Assembly (NCBI GenBank): GCA_902571385.1
Contig: CACGBK010000007.1
Span: 1 to 63,952 of the forward strand
Length of the DNA: 63,952 nucleotides
Reading direction: 5' to 3'
Source of the DNA: an uncultured Candidatus Actinomarina sp.
Lineage (GTDB): Bacteria > Actinomycetota > Acidimicrobiia > Actinomarinales > Actinomarinaceae
Made by a program: the position numbers and the translations under genes. Numbering within the stretch: the stretch's first letter is position 1; each line of letters opens with the position of its first letter. Below the pieces are notes generated by a model, which did no database searches, was not told the origin of the DNA, and was given only the letters and a program-made list of their open reading frames with translations. This document shows, piece after piece, positions 17,732-27,941 of the stretch.

Positions 17732-19796
17732 CTTCTCCTAAGACTTCAATTACATCACCTTGTTTTATATCTTTATAATCAGATAACCCAATTCCACATT
17801 CAAGTCCCTCATTAACAGTCTCAACATTGTCTTTAAACCTTCTTAATGAGACAATACTTCCTTCGTAAATTACTACCCCGTCTCTAAGGAGTCGGGCTTT
17901 AGCATCTAAGTCAACTTTTCCTTCGGCTACAACAGATCCAGCTACAACACCGACTTTAGGTGCTCTAAAAGTTGTTTGAACGTTCACCATGCCAATAACA
18001 GTTTCTTCTGTTTTGACGGTAAGCTGTCCACGAACTGCCTCGCTAATATCATCAATAAGTTCGTAAATAATATTGTATGTTCTTATATCTATTCCCTTAC
18101 TTTGTCCCATATTTCTTGCCTGACTATCAGGTCTTACATTAAATCCAACAATTAATGATCCTGTTGCTCCAGCAAGATCAACATCTGATAATACAATTCC
18201 TCCAACAGCAGCATGAACAATTTGGATATTTACATCACCATCTGAAAGCTTTAGTAAGCTGTCCTTTATGGCTTCTACCGAACCGTTTGTATCTGCTTTT
18301 ACGATTATATTTATTGTGTTCAATTCACCTTCTTGAAGAAGTTGCATCATTTCAGAAACCCTAGATTCAACGGTATAACTTGTATCATCAAATTCTTTTA
18401 ATTTATTTTTATTTTCTTCAGCCTTACTTTTTGCAAGTTTTTGATTTTTGGTTGCTACAAATTGATCTCCTGCGATTGGTGAATCGTCCCAACCTATAAT
18501 GTCAGCTGGTGATCCAGGAGTTACTAATTTTAAAGTCTTTCCATTGTGATCAAAAATAGATTTCACTCTGCAAAATGCTGATCCAGCATATATAAAATCA
18601 CCTGATTTCAATGTGCCTCTTTTTACAATTATTGTTGCAACATTTCCTTTGCCTACTTCCATCCTCGATTCAATAATGAATCCAGAAGGTTCAGAATCAT
18701 AATTACTTTTTAATTCTTCTATCTCTGCTACTAAATTAAGTGTCTCTAATAGATCATCAATACCATCTCCTGTAATGGCTGATATTTGAACCACTGGAAC
18801 ATCTCCTCCAAGGTCTTCAGATACTACTTCATATTTCGTTAGATCAGCTTTTACGAGTGCGGGATTTGCATCTGGTAAGTCACATTTGTTTATAGCAACA
18901 ATCATTGGGACATCGGCTGCTTTTGTATGATTTATAGCTTCAATTGTTTGAGGCATAATACCATCATCTGCTGCTACAACTAGGACTACGATATCTGTAA
19001 CATCAGCTCCCCTCGCTCTCATTTGGGTAAATGCCTCATGACCAGGTGTATCAATAAATGTAACGCTTCCAGAATCATTTGTAACATTGTATGCCCCAAC
19101 ATGTTGAGTAATTCCACCAGCTTCGCCAGAGGCAACTTTTTCTTTTCTTATATAATCTAAAAGACTTGTTTTACCATGATCTACATGGCCCATAACAGTA
19201 ATAATTGCAGGCCTTGACTTTAACGAACTTTCATCATCCTCAAAATCTTCAGATTGAATTATATCTGATCGTTTTACTTCAATTTTTTCAATAAATTCTG
19301 GGATTGCATTATATTTTTCAAATAATTTTTCAATTTCTTCATTCTGAAGATTAGAGGTAATTGATTGCATAATTCCCAAGGACATGAGGTCTCCAACTAC
19401 AGTTGTAGCATCAATTTCGAAAATTAATGATATATCTTCAGGTGTTGAGCCTTCTGTAACTTCAATAATATTTACTTCTACATCATTATCTTCAGTAACA
19501 AGATCGTCTTCCTTTAACGGCTGATCTGTAATAATTTCCTCTTTGGAATCTGTATTATTTTCTTCTAGAGGATCTGTATTATTTTCTTCTTGAGGATCTG
19601 TATTATTTTCTTCTTGAGGATCTTCTGAAGTGATCGAATCTTCATTAATTGCTAAAACTAATAATTCTTCATCTTCTGGTGTTAGTCCTGAAGAAGCCGT
19701 TTTAACTTCAAAACCTAATTCTTTAGCTTTATGTAAAACATCAGCAGATGCAATATCAAGTTCTTTAGCTATTTGGTGAATACGTTTTTTTGCCAT
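17721..19796 (-). CDS. infB: Translation initiation factor IF-2
   Basis: A 691-residue IF-2. The N-terminal helical IF2_N domain (1-50) is followed by an acidic linker (51-125) that contains an 8-residue repeat copied three times. The GTPase domain has G1 GHVDHGKT at 203-210, DTPGH near 248, and NKCD near 302; beta-barrel, alpha/beta and C-terminal initiator-tRNA-binding domains follow. The N-terminal region is much shorter than in high-GC actinobacteria, which often have several hundred linker residues. IF-2 brings fMet-tRNA to the 30S subunit. It is 7 bases downstream of nusA. Confidence 0.97.
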   Translation of the reverse strand: MAKKRIHQIAKELDIASADVLHKAKELGFEVKTASSGLTPEDEELLVLAINEDSITSEDPQEENNTDPQEENNTDPLEENNTDSKEEIITDQPLKEDDLVTEDNDVEVNIIEVTEGSTPEDISLIFEIDATTVVGDLMSLGIMQSITSNLQNEEIEKLFEKYNAIPEFIEKIEVKRSDIIQSEDFEDDESSLKSRPAIITVMGHVDHGKTSLLDYIRKEKVASGEAGGITQHVGAYNVTNDSGSVTFIDTPGHEAFTQMRARGADVTDIVVLVVAADDGIMPQTIEAINHTKAADVPMIVAINKCDLPDANPALVKADLTKYEVVSEDLGGDVPVVQISAITGDGIDDLLETLNLVAEIEELKSNYDSEPSGFIIESRMEVGKGNVATIIVKRGTLKSGDFIYAGSAFCRVKSIFDHNGKTLKLVTPGSPADIIGWDDSPIAGDQFVATKNQKLAKSKAEENKNKLKEFDDTSYTVESRVSEMMQLLQEGELNTINIIVKADTNGSVEAIKDSLLKLSDGDVNIQIVHAAVGGIVLSDVDLAGATGSLIVGFNVRPDSQARNMGQSKGIDIRTYNIIYELIDDISEAVRGQLTVKTEETVIGMVNVQTTFRAPKVGVVAGSVVAEGKVDLDAKARLLRDGVVIYEGSIVSLRRFKDNVETVNEGLECGIGLSDYKDIKQGDVIEVLGEVEV
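19551..19622 (-). repeat. Tandem 24-base repeat in infB linker (3 copies)
   Basis: Three in-frame 24-base units encode the octapeptide DP(Q/L)EENNT. The first two units are identical at protein level and the third differs at one residue. Repeats of this kind in a disordered, acidic linker change length easily by slippage without harming the protein. Confidence 0.9.
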
Positions 19797-19803
19797 TTAA
19801 TAA

Positions 19804-20823
19804 TTACTCTTCTTCTTGCTTTGGTTCTTCCTCCTCTGGAGGTGAATCTCCCAGACCTTCAATATCAATTTTGTAACCAGTAAGTTTTGCAGCGAGGCGA
19901 GCATTTTGACCTTCTTTTCCAATAGCCAATGATAGTTGAGAGTCTTTTACGATTACTTTTGCTGATTGTGTATGTTCATCAATAATGACTTCATCAATAT
20001 CAGCAGGTCCCAACGCTTCGATAATAAATCTTACTTTATCTTCTCTCCATTCAACTACATCTAACTTTTCACCTTTTAGCTCATTAACTATTTGCCTGAC
20101 CCGTGATCCCCTTGAACCAACGCATGCACCTTTTGGATCAACATTTGGATCATTTGAAAAAACAGCTATTTTTGTTCTACTTCCTGCCTCTCTTGCAATA
20201 GCACGTAATTCAACTGTTCCATCGGTGAGTTCGGGAACTTCTAGTTCCAGCATTCTTTGGACGAATTCGCCACGATTTCTACTAACAACAATTGGTATTC
20301 CTTTTGCTTCTTCTCTTACCTCAGTAATTAAAGCTTTTATTCTGTTTCCTCTTTCGAGTCTTTCAAAAGGAATTCTTTCACTCGATGGAATAACTGCTTC
20401 AGCATCTTGTAGGTCAATAATGGTCTGATTAAATCTTGCATCAAATTGAGTTACGATTCCAGTTACTAACTCCCCTTCTCTGCCAATATAAGCATCAAGA
20501 ACAGTTGCTCTTTTTGCGTCACGAACTTTTGTAGACATCATTTGCTTAAATGACTGAGCAGCAATTCTACCGAAATCAGAATCACTTATATCAGGCTCCC
20601 ACTCCTTAATCACATTTCCATCAACATCCAGTTCCTGTGCATACACAGTGATTTGTCCACTCTCAGGGTCTAAAGTTACTCTTGCTTCTTCAGCAGCACC
20701 TGGGATTCTCATATATGCCGATCTGAATGCTGAAACCAAAGCTTCATACATACTTTCTACTGCAACACCTTTATCAAGAGCCAAAGATTCTATTGCTTGT
20801 TTAATATCACTACCTAATTGCAT
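19804..20823 (-). CDS. nusA: Transcription termination/antitermination factor NusA
   Basis: A 339-residue NusA with an N-terminal polymerase-binding domain, an S1 domain (about 130-195, starting near GELVTGIVTQFD), and two KH domains (DPKGACVGSRGSRVR near 228-243, and AIGKEGQNARLAAKLTG near 300-317), ending in a short acidic tail. It lacks the extra acidic repeats of gammaproteobacterial NusA, as usual in actinobacteria. NusA modulates RNA polymerase pausing and termination. It lies between rimP and infB in the standard operon. Confidence 0.96.
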   Translation of the reverse strand: MQLGSDIKQAIESLALDKGVAVESMYEALVSAFRSAYMRIPGAAEEARVTLDPESGQITVYAQELDVDGNVIKEWEPDISDSDFGRIAAQSFKQMMSTKVRDAKRATVLDAYIGREGELVTGIVTQFDARFNQTIIDLQDAEAVIPSSERIPFERLERGNRIKALITEVREEAKGIPIVVSRNRGEFVQRMLELEVPELTDGTVELRAIAREAGSRTKIAVFSNDPNVDPKGACVGSRGSRVRQIVNELKGEKLDVVEWREDKVRFIIEALGPADIDEVIIDEHTQSAKVIVKDSQLSLAIGKEGQNARLAAKLTGYKIDIEGLGDSPPEEEEPKQEEE

Positions 20824-20830
20824 AATTACC

Positions 20831-21301
20831 TCAACTGTTTACTTTTACTTTAAATTTATCAAAACTAATATTTGCTTTTTTAATATTTTCTAATTGAAAA
20901 TTAATAGATTTACTATCGATTAATATTTTTATGTCCTTGCTATTTACTTGGGTCAAGATTCCAATAAATGTATATACCCCCTCATGAGGAGTTGAAAGTT
21001 TAATTTTTATTTCTTGATTTAAAGCAAGTTCAAAATGTCTCTTTGTTTTTAATGAACGCTCTATGCCAGGGGTTGACAGAACTAATTGGTATGACCCTTT
21101 TTCAATTCCTAATTCTTCAATTAATCTTTGAATCTGGTAATTTAATCTTTCAAAAATACTTAAGCTCAACTCTTCATCAGAAAATATAAATATCTCGATT
21201 TTAGAAATGGCTTCATTACCTGCAATATTTAAATCATAAAGTTCTAAATTTTCTGTTGATAAAAAAGATGAAATGGCAGTGATAATGTTGTCTTTGATCA
21301 T
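20831..21301 (-). CDS. rimP: Ribosome maturation factor RimP
   Basis: A 156-residue RimP: an N-terminal alpha/beta domain with L-E-L-Y-D-L-N-I and a Y-Q-L-V-L-S-T-P-G-I-E-R-S-L block, then a small Sm-like beta-barrel C-terminal domain. RimP helps assemble the 30S subunit. I take the ATG at 21301, since GGAGGTGAT lies about 6 bases upstream; an in-frame start at 21346 would put the proS terminator hairpin inside the coding region. First gene of the nusA-infB group, so its promoter must be very close or transcription reads through from proS. Confidence 0.9.
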   Translation of the reverse strand: MIKDNIITAISSFLSTENLELYDLNIAGNEAISKIEIFIFSDEELSLSIFERLNYQIQRLIEELGIEKGSYQLVLSTPGIERSLKTKRHFELALNQEIKIKLSTPHEGVYTFIGILTQVNSKDIKILIDSKSINFQLENIKKANISFDKFKVKVNS

Positions 21302-21322
21302 CAACTGATCACCTCCATTCAT

Positions 21323-21347
21323 AAAAAAAGTGGGTTTTGAACCCACT
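21323..21347 (-). terminator. Intrinsic terminator after proS
   Basis: On the minus strand an 8-base stem AGTGGGTT/AACCCACT with a 3-base loop (21329-21347) is followed at once by seven T residues (complement of A-run 21323-21329). This is a classic rho-independent terminator, 61 bases downstream of the proS stop and about 20 bases before the rimP start. It should separate the ispG-proS unit from the rimP-nusA operon at least partly. Confidence 0.85.
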
Positions 21348-21408
21348 ATTTTGTAGTTAAGTTGTATAAGTTTATATTAACCGATAAATGATTTTAGATA
21401 AAGAATAT

Positions 21409-22833
21409 TTAATATGCTTTGGAAAATATTGCAAACTTACCATCATTATTTTTAGAGTTAACTGATTTTTCAATTTCCTTATTATTAATTGGGTAACACC
21501 GTAATGTCGCACTTGTCTTTTCTTTAACTTTAATTTCATCTTCTTTGTTTTCGTCCCAGAAACATGAAACAAATCCTTTTTTATCATTTAAAGTCTCAAT
21601 CAACTCATCGTATGAATCAACATGGTAGGTATTTGACTTAACTGTATTTTCTGAAGTAATAAGTAGATTCTTTTGAATATCATTCAGGGTGTTAACTACC
21701 ACTTTATCAATTCCTTCAAAGGGATATTGATCTTTTGATTCATCATCTCTTCTATAAATTAATACCGATCCATTATCAATATCTTTTGGACCAACTTCTA
21801 TGCGAATTGGTACACCTTTTTGCTCCCATTCATTAAATTTGAATCCAGGAGATACTTCAGGTCTGTCATCAATAAAAACTCTCACATCATCTAATGATTC
21901 AATTAACTGGTTTATCGCGTTTAAAACACGTGATCTCTCATCTTCATTGGGAATGATAGGAACAATAACAACTTGGTGCGGTGCTAGTTCTGGAGGAAGT
22001 TTTAATCCTTTATCATCACCATGTGCCATGATTATCATACCAACTAATCTTGTACTTACACCCCAACTTGTTTGAAATGGATGTTGTAATTTATTATTTT
22101 CATCAGAAAATTTAATATCAAATGCTTTAGAGAAGTTTTGACCAAGCTCGTGTGATGTACCAGCTTGTAGTGCTTTCAAATCGTTCATCATCGCTTCGAT
22201 TGAATACGTAGTTGTTGCTCCAGCAAATTTTTCCATTTCTGATTTTGTTCCCTTTACCACTGAAACAGCAGCTATATCTCGGGCAAACTCTTCGTAAATA
22301 TCAAGCATTTTAAGAGATTCCTCTCTTGCTTCATCCTCTGTTGCATGAGCAGTATGACCTTCCTGCCACAAAAACTCAGAGGTTCTTAGAAAAAGTCTCG
22401 TTCTCATTTCCCACCTTACGACATTGGACCATTGATTTATTAACATAGGTAAGTCTCTATGACTTGATATCCATTTAGAAAACATATGATTAATAATGGT
22501 CTCGGAAGTTGGCCTTACAATCAATGGTTCTTCTAACTCTTTTCCGCCGGCATGGGTCACCGTAGCAAGCTCTGGAGAAAAGCCCTCAACATGCTCAGCT
22601 TCTTTTTCAATAAAGGATTTTGGGATAAACATTGGAAAATATGCATTTTGATGTCCTGTTTCTTTAAATCTCTTATCTAAGTAAGCTTGAATGTTTTCCC
22701 ATAGTGCATATCCATATGGCTTTATTACCATTGTTCCTTTAACAGGTGAATAGTCGGCAAGGTCAGCTGATTGAACAATTTCTGTATACCACTGATTAAA
22801 ATCCTCTGACATAGGGGTTAATTTTTTTACCAT
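21409..22833 (-). CDS. proS: Prolyl-tRNA synthetase, archaeal/eukaryotic-like type
   Basis: A 474-residue class II synthetase. Motif 2 lies in the RWEMRTRLFLRTSEFLWQEGHT region and motif 3 near the GMIIMAHGDDKGL stretch. It lacks the inserted editing domain found in the longer (about 570-residue) bacterial ProRS. Like archaeal-type enzymes, it has a C-terminal extension and ends in a tyrosine. It attaches proline to tRNA-Pro. Gene order ispG-proS is common in bacteria, here with the shorter enzyme type. A terminator follows the gene. Confidence 0.92.
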   Translation of the reverse strand: MVKKLTPMSEDFNQWYTEIVQSADLADYSPVKGTMVIKPYGYALWENIQAYLDKRFKETGHQNAYFPMFIPKSFIEKEAEHVEGFSPELATVTHAGGKELEEPLIVRPTSETIINHMFSKWISSHRDLPMLINQWSNVVRWEMRTRLFLRTSEFLWQEGHTAHATEDEAREESLKMLDIYEEFARDIAAVSVVKGTKSEMEKFAGATTTYSIEAMMNDLKALQAGTSHELGQNFSKAFDIKFSDENNKLQHPFQTSWGVSTRLVGMIIMAHGDDKGLKLPPELAPHQVVIVPIIPNEDERSRVLNAINQLIESLDDVRVFIDDRPEVSPGFKFNEWEQKGVPIRIEVGPKDIDNGSVLIYRRDDESKDQYPFEGIDKVVVNTLNDIQKNLLITSENTVKSNTYHVDSYDELIETLNDKKGFVSCFWDENKEDEIKVKEKTSATLRCYPINNKEIEKSVNSKNNDGKFAIFSKAY

Positions 22834-22854
22834 ATTTGTATTCTATTACGTTAA

Positions 22855-24075
22855 CTATTCATTATCTTGATTTGAAGTAATCTCCACTACTGATTTTTTT
22901 CTTTCAAGAAAATTATTTATATCGCCTTGAGAACTTAACAAATCATCAACATCTTTTTGTGCAATTTCCGCTGCATTTTCATCAGCTTTGGCAAGTCTTG
23001 CATCTATACCTTCTTCAACAATTAATCTTGCTTCATCCAATAGAGATGAAACCATTTCCTTTTCATTAACAACTTTTACTACTTCACCTTTTATAAAAAG
23101 ATGACCCTTATTCTTTCCAGCAGCAATACCTAAATCAGCAGACCTAGCTTCTCCTGGTCCGTTTACAACACATCCCATTACTGCAACTTGAAGAGGAATG
23201 TTTTCATTGTTAAGAGCATTTTGAGCTTCTTCAGCTACTTTGATAACGTCAACTTCTGCCCTACCACAACTTGGGCAGGCAATAAGATCTAAAGATTTTC
23301 TTTCACGTAAACCTAAATATTCTAATAATTGGCGACCACTCTTTGCTTCTTCTACTGGATCTGTAGTTAATGAATAACGAATAGTGTCACCGATTCCTTC
23401 ACTTAATAATGTTCCAATACCTGCTGTTGATTTAATTAACCCGCCTGGAAGAGGGCCTGCTTCGGTAACTCCAAGATGTAATGGATAATTTACTTTTTCA
23501 GCTAATAAACGATAAGACTCAATCATTAATGGAACATTTGAATGTTTCACAGAAATTTTTATGTCATTAAAATCAACATCTTCTAAATACCTAAGTTCTT
23601 TGAGTGCTGACTCTACTAATGCGTCTGGTGTGGAATCTCCATATTTTTCAAGCAAGTCTTTATCAAGGGAGCCACCATTTACGCCAATTCTGATAGGTAT
23701 ATTTGCATCTAAGGCTGCTATAGCTACATCTTTTATTTGTGATTCTTTACGTATATTTCCAGGATTTAACCTCAAACCATCAACCCCTGCTTCTATAGCT
23801 GCAAGTGCAAGTTTATATTGAAAATGAATGTCAGCAATTATTGGCACTGGACTTCTTTGAGTAATTTCAACAAGTCCCTTAGCAGCATCAATATCATTAC
23901 ATGTCACCCTTACAATATCTGCTCCATTTGAAGCTATCTCATAAATTTGTGCAAGAGTTCCCTCAACATCTTTTGTTTTTGTTGTTGTCATAGATTGAAC
24001 AGAGATTGGAAAGTCAGAACCAACTCCGATTTTACCAACGGATAATTGTGTAGTTTTTCTTCTATTTATTTTCAT
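22855..24075 (-). CDS. ispG: 4-hydroxy-3-methylbut-2-enyl diphosphate synthase
   Basis: A 406-residue IspG (GcpE). The TIM-barrel domain starts with the usual R-R-K-T-x-x-x-x-V-G-x-I-G-V-G block, and the 4Fe-4S ligands are C267, C270 and C302 with the conserved Glu309 ([15 protein letters not shown]). About 50 charged residues extend beyond the usual C-terminus. It makes HMBPP in the MEP isoprenoid pathway. It overlaps rseP by 4 bases. The dxr gene often next to these genes is not present here. Confidence 0.95.
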   Translation of the reverse strand: MKINRRKTTQLSVGKIGVGSDFPISVQSMTTTKTKDVEGTLAQIYEIASNGADIVRVTCNDIDAAKGLVEITQRSPVPIIADIHFQYKLALAAIEAGVDGLRLNPGNIRKESQIKDVAIAALDANIPIRIGVNGGSLDKDLLEKYGDSTPDALVESALKELRYLEDVDFNDIKISVKHSNVPLMIESYRLLAEKVNYPLHLGVTEAGPLPGGLIKSTAGIGTLLSEGIGDTIRYSLTTDPVEEAKSGRQLLEYLGLRERKSLDLIACPSCGRAEVDVIKVAEEAQNALNNENIPLQVAVMGCVVNGPGEARSADLGIAAGKNKGHLFIKGEVVKVVNEKEMVSSLLDEARLIVEEGIDARLAKADENAAEIAQKDVDDLLSSQGDINNFLERKKSVVEITSNQDNE

Positions 24076-25172
24076 AAGTTAATTGGTTGAGTTATATCTA
24101 GATAAAATGCTGTTATTCCAATAAAGACAAAGACAAAAATTACTAATGCTGCAATAGGATAAAGTTTCTTATCAGGAATTTTCTTACCAGTAATACCCTC
24201 TATTACAGATAATAAAACTCTTCCGCCATCAAGTGGTATTAGAGGTATAGCATTAAACACTGCTAAAAATACATTTACAAAAGCAAGCAAACTAAAAAGG
24301 TTGACATAGCCATTGTCAGCAATTTGACTTCCTGCTTGAGCCAGACCAATTGGACTAAGTGGTCGAGACTCGTCCGGAATTTCTTGACCAGAATATGTAC
24401 CTAACAAAGTTCGTATATTTTCAGGACTTAATAGGGTAAAAATTCCATCAACCGCTGCCAAAGTCATTTCATATTCAAGCTTTGTTGAAAAAATTGCCGA
24501 ATTAATAATTCCAACATTTTGTTGCTCTATTACTGGAGATACTCCAAGATATCCAAAATCATTACCATTTATATTTCTTGATTCCAAAACTGTAGTTGTA
24601 AGATATGTGCCACCATTTCTTATATACTTTATAGACACTTCTTTATTGGGATTAATTTCAATAATTTCTACTAGATCTTCCCATGAATCAACATTCAAAC
24701 CGTTGAATTGAGTGATGGTGTCTCCAGGTTTTAGTCCAGCAAATTCAGAAGGAGATAATTTTTCATTATTTACAGATTGACCAATAGTATCAATTTGAAG
24801 TGTTGGTTGAGTAACTCCATTGAAAATAAATATTGAAAATAAAATAATCCATGCAGTGATAAAATTAACAATTATTCCAGCAGAAGCAATAAACAACTTT
24901 GTAGTCCATTTGGAGGTATGAAATAATTCATCATCAGCAAAATCTTTAGTTTCTTCAGATTCATCCATCCCAGGTATTTTTACATAGCCACCAAAAGGAA
25001 TCCCCTTAAGGCCATATTCAGTACCATTTTTTTTAAAAGAAAATATTTTTGGACCAAATCCCACAAAAAATTCAGAAACCGCTACTTTTGAAAATCTAGC
25101 AGCAAAATAATGACCTGCTTCATGCATAACAACAAAAAAAGTAAGCATTAATATCGTTAATAAACCGTTCAT
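24072..25172 (-). CDS. rseP: M50 site-2 protease, RseP-like
   Basis: A 366-residue intramembrane zinc protease. The HExxH motif is H17-E-A-G-H21 in the first membrane segment, a PDZ domain follows (about 130-195, with the [10 protein letters not shown] stretch), and the second metal motif is PLDGGRV in a later segment. Four membrane segments are predicted. Members cut transmembrane regulators such as anti-sigma factors (RseP) or, in mycobacteria, Rip1 substrates. It lies between cdsA and ispG. Its target here is unknown. Confidence 0.92.
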   Translation of the reverse strand: MNGLLTILMLTFFVVMHEAGHYFAARFSKVAVSEFFVGFGPKIFSFKKNGTEYGLKGIPFGGYVKIPGMDESEETKDFADDELFHTSKWTTKLFIASAGIIVNFITAWIILFSIFIFNGVTQPTLQIDTIGQSVNNEKLSPSEFAGLKPGDTITQFNGLNVDSWEDLVEIIEINPNKEVSIKYIRNGGTYLTTTVLESRNINGNDFGYLGVSPVIEQQNVGIINSAIFSTKLEYEMTLAAVDGIFTLLSPENIRTLLGTYSGQEIPDESRPLSPIGLAQAGSQIADNGYVNLFSLLAFVNVFLAVFNAIPLIPLDGGRVLLSVIEGITGKKIPDKKLYPIAALVIFVFVFIGITAFYLDITQPINL

Positions 25173-25188
25173 ATAATCATTATCTCAT

Positions 25189-26121
25189 TTAAAAATTTAA
25201 ATAGTAAAAGTGAAATACTATTAACAAAAATGGAAAGCTGATTAAGTAGGAGTCTATTCGGTCAAGGAGACCACCATGACCAGGAAATATAGTACCCGAA
25301 TCTTTCACGTTTATAGATCTCTTTATTTTGGACATAAAAAGATCACCGAGTACACCAAAAAATATAAAAAATACCGAAATAAATAACGATTGTAAAAATG
25401 GCTTATCAAGGTTTATCGTTATATTAAAAGTCATAAACAAAGAGCCTATTAATAGACCAGCCAAAAATCCTTCAATTGTTTTATTTGGAGAAATATTTTC
25501 TGCGAGTTTTCTTCTACCTATCCTTTTTCCTATCTCATAAGCAAATATATCTGATATGGAAATTGAAAGAATTGAGAAATAAACAAAAATAAGTTCTTCA
25601 TATCTAACTAATGTAGCTAATGAAGCGATGCCAATTGAAAACCATGAATGAAAAACAATTGCGCTTCCAAACTTATCGTATATTGCATAATTTGTAAAAA
25701 AACCTAAATATATTATCAAACCAAGGGGGAAGATAAAATATGGAACAATTATGTCTGGCAAATCATAAAAATATACAACAATTAAGGGAGCGAGTGCAGA
25801 AAAAAGTAAAAGTGGATATGGTATAAAAATACTGTATTCAAATAAATCAAACCATTCTTTTGCAGCAATAAAAGCTATTAGGATCAATAGAATAAAAGCG
25901 CTTAACTTATTTAGAAAAAACAGGGACAAAACAGCAAACAGAATTATTCCAGTAATAATCCTTTGATTTTTATTTTCATCATTTGATGGATCATCAATTG
26001 TAACTTCTTTTTCGACGGGTAACTCAACTACACCAGGCCAAAAAGTTCCATCTTCATCAGAAGAAAAGAAAAACTTAAACTTCAAGTAACTCATTTTCTT
26101 TAACTTTATAGAGTTCATCAA
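25189..26121 (-). CDS. cdsA: Phosphatidate cytidylyltransferase
   Basis: A 310-residue polytopic protein with about eight membrane segments and the CdsA signature close to the C-terminus: S-K-I-K-R-S-I-N-V-K-D then PGHGGLLDRIDS. It makes CDP-diacylglycerol from phosphatidate and CTP for phospholipid synthesis. The first start (26121) overlaps frr by 47 bases; an ATG at 26094 (M10) would reduce this to 20 bases and may be the true start. An acidic 60-residue N-terminal segment precedes the first membrane helix. Sixteen bases separate it from rseP. Confidence 0.93.
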   Translation of the reverse strand: MMNSIKLKKMSYLKFKFFFSSDEDGTFWPGVVELPVEKEVTIDDPSNDENKNQRIITGIILFAVLSLFFLNKLSAFILLILIAFIAAKEWFDLFEYSIFIPYPLLLFSALAPLIVVYFYDLPDIIVPYFIFPLGLIIYLGFFTNYAIYDKFGSAIVFHSWFSIGIASLATLVRYEELIFVYFSILSISISDIFAYEIGKRIGRRKLAENISPNKTIEGFLAGLLIGSLFMTFNITINLDKPFLQSLFISVFFIFFGVLGDLFMSKIKRSINVKDSGTIFPGHGGLLDRIDSYLISFPFLLIVFHFYYLNF

Positions 26122-26626
26122 TTTTACTTACGAACTTATCAGTAAGTTCTTGAATTTTTGATTCATACCTTTTAATCTCATCAGCTGGTAAATCGTCTTT
26201 TAATTCGTTAATTTTATCTATTCCTGATCTTCTGTGTGAACGTATTGAAACTTTTGTATCTTCAGATGCTTTAGAAGCCACTTTTGATAATTCTTTTCTT
26301 CTTTCTTCAGATAATGGAGGAATTGGAATTCTTATTATCTCACCATCGGTTGCAGGATTTAATCCTATGTCTGCATTTTGTATAGCTTTTTCTATCTCTT
26401 CAAAAGAACTCTTATCAAATGGTTGAATAACTAAGAGCCTGGGATCTGGAACGCTAACGGAAGCTAATTGTTGAAGTGGTGTTTTCGTACCGTAGTAATC
26501 TACTTGTATACTCGTAACCAAATTTGGATTTGCACGACCAGTTCTAATCTTTCCAAATTCTTCAATAAGATGTTCTATTGAAATTGTCATTTCAAGTTCT
26601 ATATCGGTAATAATATCTTCTGACAT
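26075..26626 (-). CDS. frr: Ribosome recycling factor
   Basis: A 183-residue protein of normal length with the RRF signatures G-K-I-R-T-G-R-A-N-P, the V-D-Y-Y-G-T-K-T-P-L-Q-Q strand, and the RIPIPPLSEERRKEL block. With EF-G it splits ribosomes after termination. It sits between pyrH and cdsA in the standard order; the pyrH stop is 2 bases upstream of its start. Confidence 0.97.
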   Translation of the reverse strand: MSEDIITDIELEMTISIEHLIEEFGKIRTGRANPNLVTSIQVDYYGTKTPLQQLASVSVPDPRLLVIQPFDKSSFEEIEKAIQNADIGLNPATDGEIIRIPIPPLSEERRKELSKVASKASEDTKVSIRSHRRSGIDKINELKDDLPADEIKRYESKIQELTDKFVSKIDELYKVKENELLEV

Positions 26627-26628
26627 AA

Positions 26629-27330
26629 TTATTTAATAAATGTTCCCATTTCTTCACCTTTAAGAACTTTATATATATTTTCTTCGACTGTTCCGTTAAA
26701 TACTCTTATGGGCATACTATTTTCTTCACATAGTGTTATGGCAGTTAAGTCCATAACTGACAATTTTTTATCTAGAACTTCTTTATAAGAGAGTTCATTT
26801 ATAAATTTAGCATTTGAATCTTTTTCTGGATCTTTATCATATACACCATCAACTCTTGTAGATTTTAGAACAATCTGAGCTTCAATTTCAGCTGCTCTCA
26901 AGGAAGCTGCTGTATCAGTTGTGAAATAGGGATTTCCAGTTCCAGCTGCAAAAATTACAACTCTTCCTTTTTCTAAGTGCCTTATTGCTCTTAATCTAAT
27001 ATAGGGTTCTGCGACAGACGTCATAGTTATTGCTGACTGAACCCTTGTATTTATTCCTTTTTTATCAAGTGCATCTTTAAGTGCAATTGCATTTATAACG
27101 GTGGCCAACATTCCCATATAATCAGCATTTGCTTGAGCCATATTTTTGGCAGATTCACTGACGCCTCGAAAAAAGTTACCACCACCAACTACAACGCCAA
27201 TCTCTATTCCATCATTGCTCGCTCTTGCGATTTCGTCAGCAATTCTAGTTAGCGTGCTTGACTCAATCCCAAAGTTGGTTTCATCATCAGCAAAAGATTC
27301 TCCAGATAGTTTTAATAAAACTCTGGGCAT
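26629..27330 (-). CDS. pyrH: Uridylate kinase
   Basis: A 233-residue UMP kinase of the amino-acid kinase fold. It has LKLSGESF near the N-terminus, the [10 protein letters not shown] phosphate-binding loop, a [13 protein letters not shown] block, and the [13 protein letters not shown] segment typical of PyrH. It converts UMP to UDP. It is located between tsf and frr, with 2 bases to each neighbour. Confidence 0.96.
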   Translation of the reverse strand: MPRVLLKLSGESFADDETNFGIESSTLTRIADEIARASNDGIEIGVVVGGGNFFRGVSESAKNMAQANADYMGMLATVINAIALKDALDKKGINTRVQSAITMTSVAEPYIRLRAIRHLEKGRVVIFAAGTGNPYFTTDTAASLRAAEIEAQIVLKSTRVDGVYDKDPEKDSNAKFINELSYKEVLDKKLSVMDLTAITLCEENSMPIRVFNGTVEENIYKVLKGEEMGTFIK

Positions 27331-27332
27331 CT

Positions 27333-27941
27333 TTAGCTACCAACTTCTAAATGCGAAAATTGTTTAATATAAATTCTTTCACCAAGCTTTCCAGACATTT
27401 CATCAATCATTACGCCAACTTTTCCTTCATATATTTCAGGATTACAAAAAGTTTGTTCATTTAGAACATTATCGTTGAAAAATGAGCTGATTTTACCTTC
27501 GATTATTTTCTCCATAACTTCTTGAGGCTTCCCATCATTTTCTGACTGTTTAGCAATAATTTCTTTTTCTTCTTGAATTTTATCTTCAGGAATATCATCA
27601 ATATTTAAATATGAAGGCTTCATTGCTGCAACATGCATTGCAATTTGCTTTGCAATATCCTTGAACTCTTCAGATTTAGCAACAAAATCTGTTTCACAAG
27701 CTAATTCAACTAAAACTCCAGCTACAGCTCTATCTTGCTGAAAATGTATATACTCCCCGATTGTTCCTTGGTTTGCGTCTCTGTCAGATCTTTTTTTTGA
27801 ATCTGCAAGTCCTTTTTCTCGAAGGTACTTTACAGCGGCATCAAAGTCACCATTTGATTCCTTCAAAGCTTCTTTAGCGTCCATCATGCCAGCGCCTGAC
27901 ATGTCTCTTAATTTTTTAACGTCGGATGCTGATATATTCAT
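27333..27941 (-). CDS. tsf: Elongation factor Ts, short form
   Basis: A 202-residue EF-Ts, shorter than the 270-280 residues usual in actinobacteria. The N-terminal UBA-like domain ([18 protein letters not shown]) and the core motif E-T-D-F-V-A are intact, and the C-terminal [12 protein letters not shown] end is normal, so the missing residues come from the dimerisation/core middle region. A short form of this kind exists in Thermus. EF-Ts recycles EF-Tu-GDP. It overlaps rpsB by 4 bases. Confidence 0.95.
   Translation of the reverse strand: MNISASDVKKLRDMSGAGMMDAKEALKESNGDFDAAVKYLREKGLADSKKRSDRDANQGTIGEYIHFQQDRAVAGVLVELACETDFVAKSEEFKDIAKQIAMHVAAMKPSYLNIDDIPEDKIQEEKEIIAKQSENDGKPQEVMEKIIEGKISSFFNDNVLNEQTFCNPEIYEGKVGVMIDEMSGKLGERIYIKQFSHLEVGS

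Noticed and set aside
19551-19622. Short direct repeats considered as a CRISPR array
   Set aside because: The repeats are contiguous with no spacers, are in frame within infB, and code for an acidic linker.
21372-21587. Second frame inside the 3' end of proS
   Set aside because: Lys/Ile-rich frame lying in another phase of the proS coding region; no motif. The ProRS C-terminal frame ending in Tyr is the real one.
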